Below are positions 25,380-34,428 of a stretch of DNA of 64,000 nt, piece after piece. The stretch is from Monosiga brevicollis MX1 (taxonomy: Eukaryota; Opisthokonta; Choanoflagellata; Craspedida; Salpingoecidae), in contig NW_001865042.1 of assembly GCF_000002865.3 (NCBI RefSeq), forward strand, positions 1,284,207 to 1,348,206, read 5' to 3'. A program made the translations under genes and the position numbers. How positions within the stretch are numbered: position 1 is the stretch's first letter; every line of letters starts with the position of its first letter. Below the pieces are notes generated by a model that did not search any database, had not been told where the DNA came from, and worked only from the letters and a program-made list of their open reading frames with translations.

Positions 25380-28350
25380 ATGGCGCTCTCGCAGCCGCTC
25401 TGGCTGACCCTGCTGATGGCAATGGTGGCGCTGGCTGCCGGAGCCAGAGCGGAGGACGTTCCCACTCTGAGCACGCTTGATGGCAATGTTACCCTGGCCT
25501 TGGAGAGTGGCAAGGTGTGATCGGAGTCGTGCCGTGCCTGCTGTGTGACCGCGAATGTCATCGAGGCTCACCCACGGCAGCTGCGCGCATGAATTGCGAT
25601 GGTCTGTCGCCATGCAGGTGTGCGTCAGGAGGCCGCTCTAGCACGCCAAAATATGATCAACTCGACCACTTTTGCCGCACTTGAGAATCGCGTGACCCAG
25701 CTCGAAGGTGATTCGGTCACGCAGACCGAACTGGCGGAGGACCTCGACCAGGTTTTGGTGGATGTCTCAGAGCTCCTGGACGAGGAGCTCGCCTACGTGT
25801 ACGGCAACTTGTCCCTCATCAACTCATCCTTTGCCAATACCTCCTTCAACGCCAATAGCAACGCCATCCTCAGGTCAGACCTAGTCTGCTTGCTTGATCT
25901 CACCGCCACCATTCCTGGCATGCTGATGTCGGCCTCACTTCCAACCTTTGCGGCATGGCCTGCATTTGTTCTTGCAACGACCCAAGCTGCTTCTCTCAGG
26001 GCCTGGTCTACGATGGCGAGTTAGACCGTTGCGTGCCCACGTTTTTGCACCAAGGCTGCCACACCGGCGGCCCCAACCTTGCAAACACCGCCGCATCCGA
26101 CTGCAGCGGCACTGGCTTTGACGACACCTGCACGGTGCGTGTTCTCGCAGTACTCTTTTGCATCAAGGTCGCAACTGCTCTCACCATCGCAAATCTACGC
26201 GCACAGATTACTTGTGTGCCGGGCTTTTCGGCCGGCACCACAATCGTGTACAGGTGCAACGCGCTGGCCGAGTGGGTCCCAACCACAGACCAGGCCCTGG
26301 CTTGTGTGGACATTGACGAGTGTGCGTCAGAGAATGCCTGTCCAGCACAGGCCACTTGCATCAACCTTCCCGGATCCTATGAATGTCGGTGCCCAGGCGG
26401 CTTTACCGTTGCTCCAACCGAGCAGAGTTGTTACGGCCTGTACCTCGAGTTTCTCGAACAGCCCGAGATGGTGCAGTTCCAGTTCACCGGCAACTGTCAA
26501 AAGCTTCAGCGCACAATTTCCAACACCATCCCCACCAATGCCGTGGCTGTTTTGGCCTCGCTCACATTCTACAATAGCCAACAAAACGACCACTGCGTCT
26601 ACTCGCTGGGTCGCGACAACAATGTTGCGTGCTACAACTATGACAATGAGATTTACACAGTTGATGGCTACTTTGGGGACATCTTGCAAACGCAGAATGG
26701 TGATGCGGGTGGGGCCCAGCATCACGGCTATTCTGCTGGTACAACCATCATTCCCCTCAATGGACGTACCATCAAGGCATTGGTCGGCGGCATGTCCCGA
26801 GGATACAACTACCTCGCCGTGTACATCTATGGTTATCTCACGGGAGCTGCGCGCTCGACCCTCCTGGACGTGGGCGACATCCAGACCCTGAAGCGGCAAT
26901 CTTCATCCGCCGAGCGCTTTGATTTCACACTCGATACCACGAACCTACCGCTCACCAACATTTCTGGTCTTCTGACCACGACCACCACCTATGTTTCGAC
27001 TCAAGACGACCAATATGTTGTCGCATTCGGGCGTGCAAATGATCAATCCGGTGGCTTTACAGGCACTAACCCCTCCTCGTCTGCAACCCAGTTTTGGGGC
27101 GACGTGGTACAGACGCACGATGGTGATTGCTTCCGAGGCCACTGACACCTACGGCAAGAGCAAATTCATGGTCCGTTGATGAATTTGACCAAGAGCCTAG
27201 TCCTGATGGCCTGCAGCGAGAAATAGGGTGCCATGACCTGTGGGAGCTGGGCTTGCCTGATGATCCACCAGGCCACAAATGTGACTTGGACCTTCACTCC
27301 TCATTATGTTTTTTTTCTTCTTCTTTGTTAGATGACGGGTACGCTGGACGACGGAACCACAAACGTCAATGCTGGCTCAGGCTTTAACAATAACGGGGAG
27401 ATGTACTTGTCCATGGCCGTCTTCGGTTACATCCCAGCGGTCCCTTACACCAACATTGTTTATTTGGACAGGTCCAAGTCGCGCAAACTCACCTTTGCGC
27501 CCACACAGCGTACGGTGCAAACCGGAATATCTGCCCCAACAGAGTCGGGTAGGTGGTCCCACTACGCGCTTGCTCAAACGAATTTTTAGCTCTGATCCTC
27601 GACCACCGCCCCAGCCCCTGTGCAGAATAAAGATAATATATCATGTGTAAATGAGCAAACGGGCTCTGTTTGCACTCATGTTGCTTTGCCCCACTTGACC
27701 TCCCCAATGATGACGCGCAGGCGTGCCAGCGGATGCCATCGCTTTGATCACGACCATACACACATTTGAACCGACCGACAGCTCAGACCACGTCGTCCAC
27801 ACCTTTGGGCGCGATGTGCGTGCCTGTTGAACGGAAACCTGCTACCTCACACGGGACAAGGGTCTTCTTGGCCCTTGCTGATAGCCTCGCATCACGGTAT
27901 TCCCATTTTTCGACTCACCCCTCCCAACTGCTGGTCTGGTTTTTCTGCTCGCCACGTGTGACAGGCCACGCACACGATCAACGCCTGGGGAATCAACATT
28001 TATAATTTTGGAAGCCGTTTCAATGACGTCCAAATTACGCATGACGTACGACGCTCCTCCTGATGACCCTCGAAGAGTACTTAATGGAAGGGATCGGAAG
28101 AAGTGGGACATGTGATGGTCATCGACCAGCCCAGACGCTTTCCACACGGCGATGCACTCACGCGCCACACGCCTGGCTATGACAGGGTGGCTCTGGTGCC
28201 GATTCAGCCTACGGCATCTGGCACGGTACTCAAATCATCCCCCTCAAGCCAGATGGCACCTTTGATGCCGTCATGTGTGATGGCGAGTCTACGCCGGGCA
28301 AAGCACACGACATCACGATTGTCGTCGTGGGCTATATTGCCAGTCTGTAA
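25380..28350 (+). CDS. Secreted protein: coiled coil, Cys-rich and EGF-like domains, three tandem ~130-residue modules
   Basis: The start at 25380 gives a signal peptide (MALSQPLWLTLLMAMVALAAG). Exon 2 (25629-25873) encodes a coiled coil with NxS/T sites (RVTQLEGDSVTQTELAEDLD). A Cys-rich segment (CGMACICSCNDPSC), a sushi-like ITCVPGFSAGTTIVYRC and a calcium-binding EGF-like domain (DIDECASENACPAQATC...YECRCPGGF) follow to ~26430. Three diverged copies of one beta-rich module then run to the stop TAA at 28348. Their shared pattern is FGRD/LGRD, then FGD-VQTHDGDAGG, then YG..GT.IIPL and hydrophobic GYI. Introns are GT...AG, for example 27561|27721, 27809|27965 and 28045|28189 (approximate). 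Two problems remain. No AG acceptor fits the frame between 25874 and ~25930. The frame also slips by one base near 27127-27131, where an extra T would explain the loss of alignment. This may be assembly error or a damaged gene. I do not recognise the module family; the product is probably extracellular. Confidence 0.7.
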
Positions 28351-28604
28351 ATGCTGCAAACAAATGCCATTTGTTTGCCACTCATATTTTCTCGTGTTTG
28401 TCGGGGGCCTCGGTGCTCGGCCTTTCTGCTTCGAGGTGGCATGTACATGGACTCTACTTCGCTTGTGCGTGTTGGCTCATTCCCCTTGCCGCATCGCGTA
28501 ATTAAAGACAAGGTCTTTCAAATTTGGTGTTTGATGTAGCAGACGGCCACTTTTATCCACAGTTTAAGTCATGTAGCAAACTCATTTCGCCCAAGGCCTG
28601 GGCC

Positions 28605-29923
28605 TCAAGAGTCTGTCAGAGAAGCAAGCAAAGCCGATCGCAGGTTCGCGGCTGAATGACAGTCGTGGCATGAGCATGACACGACATGCTCGCATCTGGC
28701 ACGGAAGGCTTTGGCTGCGCAAATTCTCACCTTCAGCATTGGAGCGCTGTATTGCAGCCAACCGGGCATCCCGTATTGCTTGTCGATCCATCGGTTGTGA
28801 GGGCCTGCAGAAACGCCAATCCAAGCGTCGCGGAAGATGAGAGGCATTGGCTGGCTGCGCGTAGTAGGGCAACCGCGCTGCTTGCCAGGGGCTCTTGTAT
28901 GCATGCACATCACACCTTGAACCTGCTGGAAACGTGCCTCTGACCACAAAGACGGTGTAGCCTGCAAAGCAGGATTCAAGACAAGCTGATGAGTGGGCGG
29001 GTGAAGGCCTACCGTGCGTTGGATGAACACAGGGCATTCAGGCCGACATACCATCCTGTTCCAACTGTTGCAAGTAAAGGCCCAGGTAGGTGTCCGACAT
29101 GGGTTCTGGCTGCTCAAGTGTAGAGTCGAGATTCCACCACTGCGTTTCCCAGTCAAAGTGCGTACGCGACCACAAGGTCATGCCGATCCACTTTAGATCG
29201 CGAGACCAGGGACAAGCAAGTGTGCATCTCGATGAAAGAAGGCCATTCTGCGCACCTGGCCCGAAAGGCGGCGTAGGGTCAGCCAGTGGCTGTCAAAGTT
29301 GCAGATGAAACCCTGCTCTTGCCTGCATGATGTTGGCGACAGCTGGTCAGCCTTGCTCACACAATTTTTGTTACAAAACAATGATACAATGCAGTGCGAT
29401 GGAGGGGAATTTGTAGACTCACTCGGGTTGGCGGACTGCTTCGACGGCCCGCTGGCTCTGGCGTGGGATGAGCTCAAGGCTCCAAACTTGGAGCGCTCGC
29501 TCAATCGTCATAGAGCTGAAAAAACCAGAGTCATCGCAGTTTTGCGACCCCTGTCAAGCAGATCAACCACTCGGGTGATGAGCTTTGTGTAGGGGGTCCG
29601 CCCACCATCTGTGCGCGCGTTGGTACATGGTGGAGGAAGGCGGTAGAGCAGTGCAGGTCTCACGCTAAAGGAGTTTAAAAGATCCCGTGAATCAAGCCCA
29701 GCCTCCGCGTAGCGACTGCGTTCTTCCTCGTCTAGCTGACAGGCAATTTCACCCAGATCACTGGCAGAAAAGAAGGAGCCTTGGAGCAGCGAGTTCTAAT
29801 ACGGCGCAGCGTGAGCATGGACAGCGCAAAGCGAGATCTCAGCTCGGAAGACATGACGTGTCTGCGGCTTACCAGAGCATGCTGCGCGCATAATGCGCTC
29901 TCCTGTCGCTCGTGGTACACCAT
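28605..29923 (-). CDS. Ataxin-3-like Josephin-domain deubiquitinase
   Basis: Cysteine protease that removes ubiquitin. Exons on the minus strand are 29923-29873, 29795-29664, 29550-29423, 29322-29256, 29139-29052 and 28961-28923, all joining in frame, then a last exon of uncertain border and frame down to about 28605. The protein begins MVYHERQESALCAQHAL, with catalytic Cys12 (human ataxin-3 IFHEKQEGSLCAQHCL, Cys14). It continues NSLLQGSFFSASDLGEIACQ, DEEERSRYAEAGLDS and CDDSGFFSSMTIERALQVWS. The catalytic His is in GFICNFDSHWLTLRRL, and the catalytic Asn in QWWNLDSTLEQPEPMSDTYL. YTVFVVRGTFPAG then follows. All three catalytic residues are therefore present. The Josephin domain is about 170 residues. 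The remaining C-terminal tail is short, and I could not identify ubiquitin-interacting motifs or a polyQ tract. It lies convergent with the three-module secreted protein and divergent from the oxygenase gene. Confidence 0.85.
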
Positions 29924-30745
29924 GCTACGACTTCCACAATCCCATTCACAGCCACCCGTCACCCGTCACCCGTCACCACCACCACTGCGGCCTTTTCGTG
30001 GCCAGCCCTGAGTGCTCAGCCTGGAGCTCGTTTGATTCAAAGACAGGCAGCCAGCACGACAGCGACACCACAGGCAACTACATCAACACCGACGCGCTCT
30101 TCACAAACTCACCACTACTCAACCTTGCACACTATACTAATCCCAAAAGTCTCTTCACAAACCAAAGCAAACGCTCTGTTAAAAGCAGCCAGCTCGCAGC
30201 CAGATATTTTGTCTGACATCTCGGTGTCATCCTTATCTGACATATTTATCTGACATATCACACGACACACTCACACACACAACACCGTTTGAACTGATGC
30301 AAGTGACCATTTTACAACTGCTAGCTGCTGCTGCTGCTTCGCTTCGACGGTGAGGTGCCAATAGGGCAGTCGGGTCTCCAGGCGGGGTCTTGGAAGGGGA
30401 AGGGTGATGAGATACTGTGCTGTGGTTTGTTGCAAATGCGGTGTGGGGATGGGAGATGAATGGTCAGCCATCTGTGCTGTTGATGCGGGGTGGGGTGGGA
30501 TTTCGAGTCCTGACTGTCGGGAGGATTTGCTCAACGCGAGTGAGCACGGGCCACGTGCGCAAGGTTCCAACCAAACAACTCCCCGCGCGGGATCAGCGAT
30601 TTAGCCGCAGCCTTCAAGATGGAACGATCGTTGAGGCTGCCTTTCGACTGAATGCTCTGCCTCATGCCGTGCCACGTGTCTTTTTTTTTCAAAACCTTCT
30701 CGACTGACTTGCAGAACGTTACCTCCCTCTGACCAGAAAGTCACC
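29924..30745. promoter_or_regulatory. Divergent upstream region of Josephin and oxygenase genes
   Basis: About 820 bases between divergent start codons. It is AC-rich at 29940-30290 and has a short poly-T run at about 30680-30689, before the oxygenase gene. No exon was recognised, and the short open frames show no family motif. Confidence 0.45.
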
Positions 30746-31960
30746 ATGCCTGCCTCGGGTGACATCGTGACCATCAGCTTTGCTGACCTTCAGAGTGATG
30801 CCGACCTGAGCGCTCAAAGTAGGTGGTCCCCCACACATGGCCTAAGGTACCTTGTTCAGAGCCTTAAGCGGGAGTGCCAACCCTTTCGCGCTCTCACCCG
30901 CCTCTGCGCGTGCTGGTGTGCTTCAATCGACCATCTGTCAGTTGAAACGGGCTACGGAGAGGATGGCCTGGGTATCGTTGCAGTGACAGGGGTGCCAGAG
31001 TTGGCTAACCTTCGCCGCCGTGCCTTGCAGCAAGCCCACAAGCTCGGTCAACTGACCAAGGAACAGCTGGCCCAGTACGAGGTGCCCCCGTTCTTCCAAC
31101 GCGGCTGGTCCTGCGGTCAGGAGAAGATGAAGGATGGCAAGCCCGACTTCAACAAGGGCTCCTTCTACTTCAACCCCGTGCGCGATAGCTTTGAAGACGT
31201 GCCTACCGAAAAGATTGAGAAATACCCCACCTTCTATGGCAACAACGTCTGGCCCGCAGACACTCTAGGCGCAGCTTTTGCGGACGACGTCCTTGCCTGT
31301 GCTCGCCTCATGATCAAGGTGGGTAGCCTTGTTGGTAAGCATTGCGACGCTTTTGTTCAACGCCGTCTGCCCAAGGCCGACTCCGTCGTACAGACCACTG
31401 TTGAAACTTCCGAGCACCACGCCGCCCGTCTCCTGCATTACTTTGCCACCAAAGCCCCGACCCCTGCGAGCTCCGCCCCCGCTGACGACAGCGATGACAG
31501 CTGGTGTGGTTGGCACAATGACCATTGCACCCTGACTGGCCTCCTCCCAGCCCTCTACATTGACGCCGCCTCCGGCGAACCCGTGGCCAACCCTGACCCC
31601 AAGGCTGGCCTCTATATCAAAAATCGCAAGGGTGATGTTGTCAAAGCAGCCCCACCAGCAGATGCCCTCCTCTTTCAGATTGGCGAGACGGCCCAGATCA
31701 TGAGCGGCGGCTTGCTCAAGGCCACACCACACATGGTTCAGGCCGTGAACGTTCCCAATGTTGCTCGCTGCACCCTCGCCGTCTTCATGGAACCTGGACA
31801 CGACTATACCATGAACATGCCTCAGGGCAGTGACCAAGCGATGGCACTGGCCTGCCCGAACCTACCCCCGGGTGTGCCCCCGCTTGCAAAGCGGTGGGAG
31901 TCAGCCATCTCGTTTGGAGATTTTGGCAACCGCACCTTTGCCGAATACTACAAAGACTAG
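30746..31960 (+). CDS. 2-oxoglutarate/Fe(II)-dependent oxygenase-like protein
   Basis: Exon 1 (30746-30818) and exon 2 (30942-31960) join in frame to 363 residues: IVTISFADLQSDADLSAQ, then GYGEDGLGIVAVTGVPELANLRRRAL. The N-terminal part resembles the isopenicillin-N-synthase-like fold. The iron-binding facial triad is visible as H-x-D in SWCGWHNDHCTLTGLLPALY and a distal His in LKATPHMVQAVN. The usual 2-oxoglutarate Arg is plausibly the Arg in NVARCTLAVFM, about ten residues later. There is no signal peptide or transmembrane segment, so it is probably cytosolic. Homologous proteins in plants, algae and bacteria are mostly uncharacterised, and the substrate cannot be told from sequence. The start ATG lies in a good context (ACCATGCC) and precedes an in-frame conserved region. 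Family assignment is fairly safe; function is open. Confidence 0.72.
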   Translation: MPASGDIVTISFADLQSDADLSAQSRWSPTHGLRYLVQSLKRECQPFRALTRLCACWCASIDHLSVETGYGEDGLGIVAVTGVPELANLRRRALQQAHKLGQLTKEQLAQYEVPPFFQRGWSCGQEKMKDGKPDFNKGSFYFNPVRDSFEDVPTEKIEKYPTFYGNNVWPADTLGAAFADDVLACARLMIKVGSLVGKHCDAFVQRRLPKADSVVQTTVETSEHHAARLLHYFATKAPTPASSAPADDSDDSWCGWHNDHCTLTGLLPALYIDAASGEPVANPDPKAGLYIKNRKGDVVKAAPPADALLFQIGETAQIMSGGLLKATPHMVQAVNVPNVARCTLAVFMEPGHDYTMNMPQGSDQAMALACPNLPPGVPPLAKRWESAISFGDFGNRTFAEYYKD

Positions 31961-32368
31961 ACGACCACATGCTCCGCCGCTGCCAGACACGTGACTTTGG
32001 CACCTGATCATTCGATGGTGAAGAAGCTGGCGTTGCCCCTGTTCTGCAACACACGTCTGCTGCCACATTGCTAGTGTCTTTTTAGTTTTTGTTTTGTTTC
32101 TGTTTCTCCATCATGCGAAGCGAGGTGGTGCGGATAAATTTAGCTCTTGGCGCCGCTGACGGGCTGATGAGTGTGAAGATGTGACCTATGCTTCAATCAT
32201 CGCAAGTTTGTTTTTTTTTTCTTGCAGTGTGGCACGCTTTGCAATCGAAGAAGCTTGATCATCCAAATTTTCATAGCATCGGAGGTTTGAAGGTTTAATT
32301 TGGTCTCTCAGAGTAATTGGTGCAAGGTATGCGTGCCCGCCGATGGCACCATCCCACCTTTTTTTCCA
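31961..32368. other. Convergent intergenic region
   Basis: About 400 bases between the stop codons of the oxygenase (+) and METTL9 (-). It contains T-rich runs at 32083-32095 and 32209-32221. No gene was recognised. Confidence 0.5.
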
Positions 32369-33818
32369 TTAAGGCCGAGTGGCCACCACCAAAAGGTCAG
32401 TTAAAATGTAAAAAGGTTTGTACTGGTCACCTTCGCACAGATACGGTGCGCGTGAGATGGATTTGACCGTGAAACCTGCCGGTGTAAGTACTAAATTGAT
32501 CAGCTTGCTGGCCTCGGCCTCGTATGTCGAGTCGCGAATTCCAAGGTTTTCTGTTGGCATGGTCCAGCCAGCTGTTGGTGGTGTTGCCGCAGACGAAGCA
32601 AAGCGAATGAGAACGACAGGGAGGAGCTGGCATGCAAAGCCTTCCAACTGTTTCCCTGCCCCCCGGATGGTGGCGCTCTCATCGACTTGTAAGCGAGGAT
32701 CTTGATGGCGGAACGAAGCGGACCACTAACAGCCTCCATCGACGAAGGGACGGTAAGGAAGGGCCAGCGCCAACAGCAGCTGGCCTCCGGGTCGTAGTTT
32801 CTTGTACATATCCTGAAGCAACGTCTTGGGGCGGTCGCATCTATGGGATAATCATAACACGGTCAATGGCGCAGGATGACATGAAACCGCATATGACCGT
32901 GTGCAGCTGTGCCTACCGATCAAGCACGTTCAGGCATGCGATGACATCATAGAGCTGATCGCCCGCCATCCAGCTGGCCTCATCGTGAACGCGCAGATAG
33001 CCTCGACGACTGAGTCGCCATCGCATCACCCTGTTGGTCTCGGTCGTCTCCACCTGGTCGAAGAGCGGTCGAAGCTGTTCCGTGACGCCTAGGTAATCCG
33101 CCCAGATATCCGTGACACAGTATGAATGTTGAGCCCCTGTGCGACATCAAAGGCGCTGGCCAGCAGACAGCCCACGAAGCACATCTCATCAAACCTACCG
33201 CCATCTCCCGCCCCAATATCCAGCAGGGCACCACCTGCTCAAGTCCGTTCAGGGTACATAGGGGTTGAATTCGTTAGCGCAAGCATTGGACAATTTCGTC
33301 ACGAAGAGACGAAGAGCAAGCGACAGCAGAAACGTGTGCACTGCTGCACAGGTTTCACAACAGGTGTGCGTACTTTGGCCCTCCTCTCGCCCCAACAATT
33401 GAGCAAATTGCGCCGTCGATGCAATGAACATATGCCCTGTGCAATGATCAGCATCCCGCAGTTGAGTATATATACTTCGGGCGGATCGTCTTGATGATGG
33501 TAGCTCGAGCTCACCGCGATCGAGAAGGCCATTCAGAGTTGTGGTGCTGACAAATGGCTTGAGCAGCACTGTGCTGCACCCATCCATCAGAGTAGGCCAG
33601 ACGGCAGCAAAGCGCTGGTCACACTGCTGGAGGAAGGCTTCTGTCCCCGTATCACGCTCCAGCTCCACGACCAGCGATCGATGCTCGGGCGCCAAGTCCC
33701 GGTGGTAGAAGATGTAGTCAAAAGAAAATGGTTTCTGCAGAGTGTCCGACGCGCCGCCCACTGCCATGATGAAGGACAGCAGTACGAGCCAAAGCCCACG
33801 CCGAGTCGGAACGGACAT
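32369..33818 (-). CDS. METTL9: Protein-L-histidine N-pros-methyltransferase, METTL9/DREV family
   Basis: METTL9 transfers a methyl group from S-adenosylmethionine to His in HxH motifs of target proteins. Exons read on the minus strand are 33818-33515, 33436-33374, 33234-33199, 33088-32917, 32840 to about 32735, and a last region of less certain borders to the stop at 32369. The N-terminus is a hydrophobic leader (RRGLWLVLLSFIMAVGGASD), as in animal METTL9. Family motifs are TTTLNGLLDRG (human TSINGLLGRG), GHMFIASTAQFAQLL and the SAM-binding motif ALLDIGAGDG split by introns. Further motifs are YDVIACLNVLDRCDRPKTLL, LRPGGQLLLALALPYRPFV and, at the C-terminus, RAPYLCEGDQYKPFYILTD (human RLPYLCEGDMYNDYYVLDD). 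An upstream in-frame ATG at 34025 would add about 70 residues without family similarity. I prefer 33818 because it starts directly before the leader. Confidence 0.87.
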
Positions 33819-34428
33819 GGACCAGCAGGGGGCGATTTTTGAACTGGTCCCCTCTCTTCCACACCGCCTTACCCGCTGTGCCCATGCTCCCACGCGCAAG
33901 ACACCAGCCCATCCCATTCCTGTGCGATAGGACTTTACCGGTGTGGCGCTCATGGCTGCTAGCTGCCGTTGCCATTGACGCCGCCGTATAAACTTGGCAT
34001 AGTCCGGAACCGCCTCCTCTGCCATCTTCGTCAACCCTTGAAAGACTAAAAAAAACTGAACTTCCAGTGTGTGTGCTCATGTTAATTTTTGATGATTTTG
34101 ATGTAATTTTCGCACATTTTCTGACCGTTTTGAAGTACGCCCGGATGGGAACAGATGCCGTGCCTTGCTGACGTTGGCAATGGGACCAGCTGGCTATTGA
34201 AAGGGCACTTCTCTTCTTTTCACAAAGGCAGACGAGCCGTTGTTGGTCTTGATTCACATGTCAATTCAATTCAACTGGTGGGTACTGAAAGCTTGTCAAG
34301 AACCTTAATTTGATAATATGATAGGTGGAGGAGTGAAATGCTTAAAGGGAAGTCTCTTAGTTTGTATGTCGTCTGTCAGTCTCGAAGGCACACACAAGAA
34401 CGCAATAACAGTCGCGCCGAGGGCGGGT
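33819..34428. other. Intergenic region upstream of METTL9
   Basis: About 610 bases between METTL9 (start codon at 33818, minus strand) and the 3' end of the LRR kinase gene. It is AT-rich around 34040-34130. The minus-strand frame of METTL9 stays open to 34034, but the predicted extension shows no family similarity. Confidence 0.45.

Noticed and set aside
33819-34025. N-terminal extension of METTL9 from an upstream in-frame ATG
   Set aside because: The extra ~70 residues have no similarity to METTL9. The ATG at 33818 stands immediately before the hydrophobic leader typical of the family.
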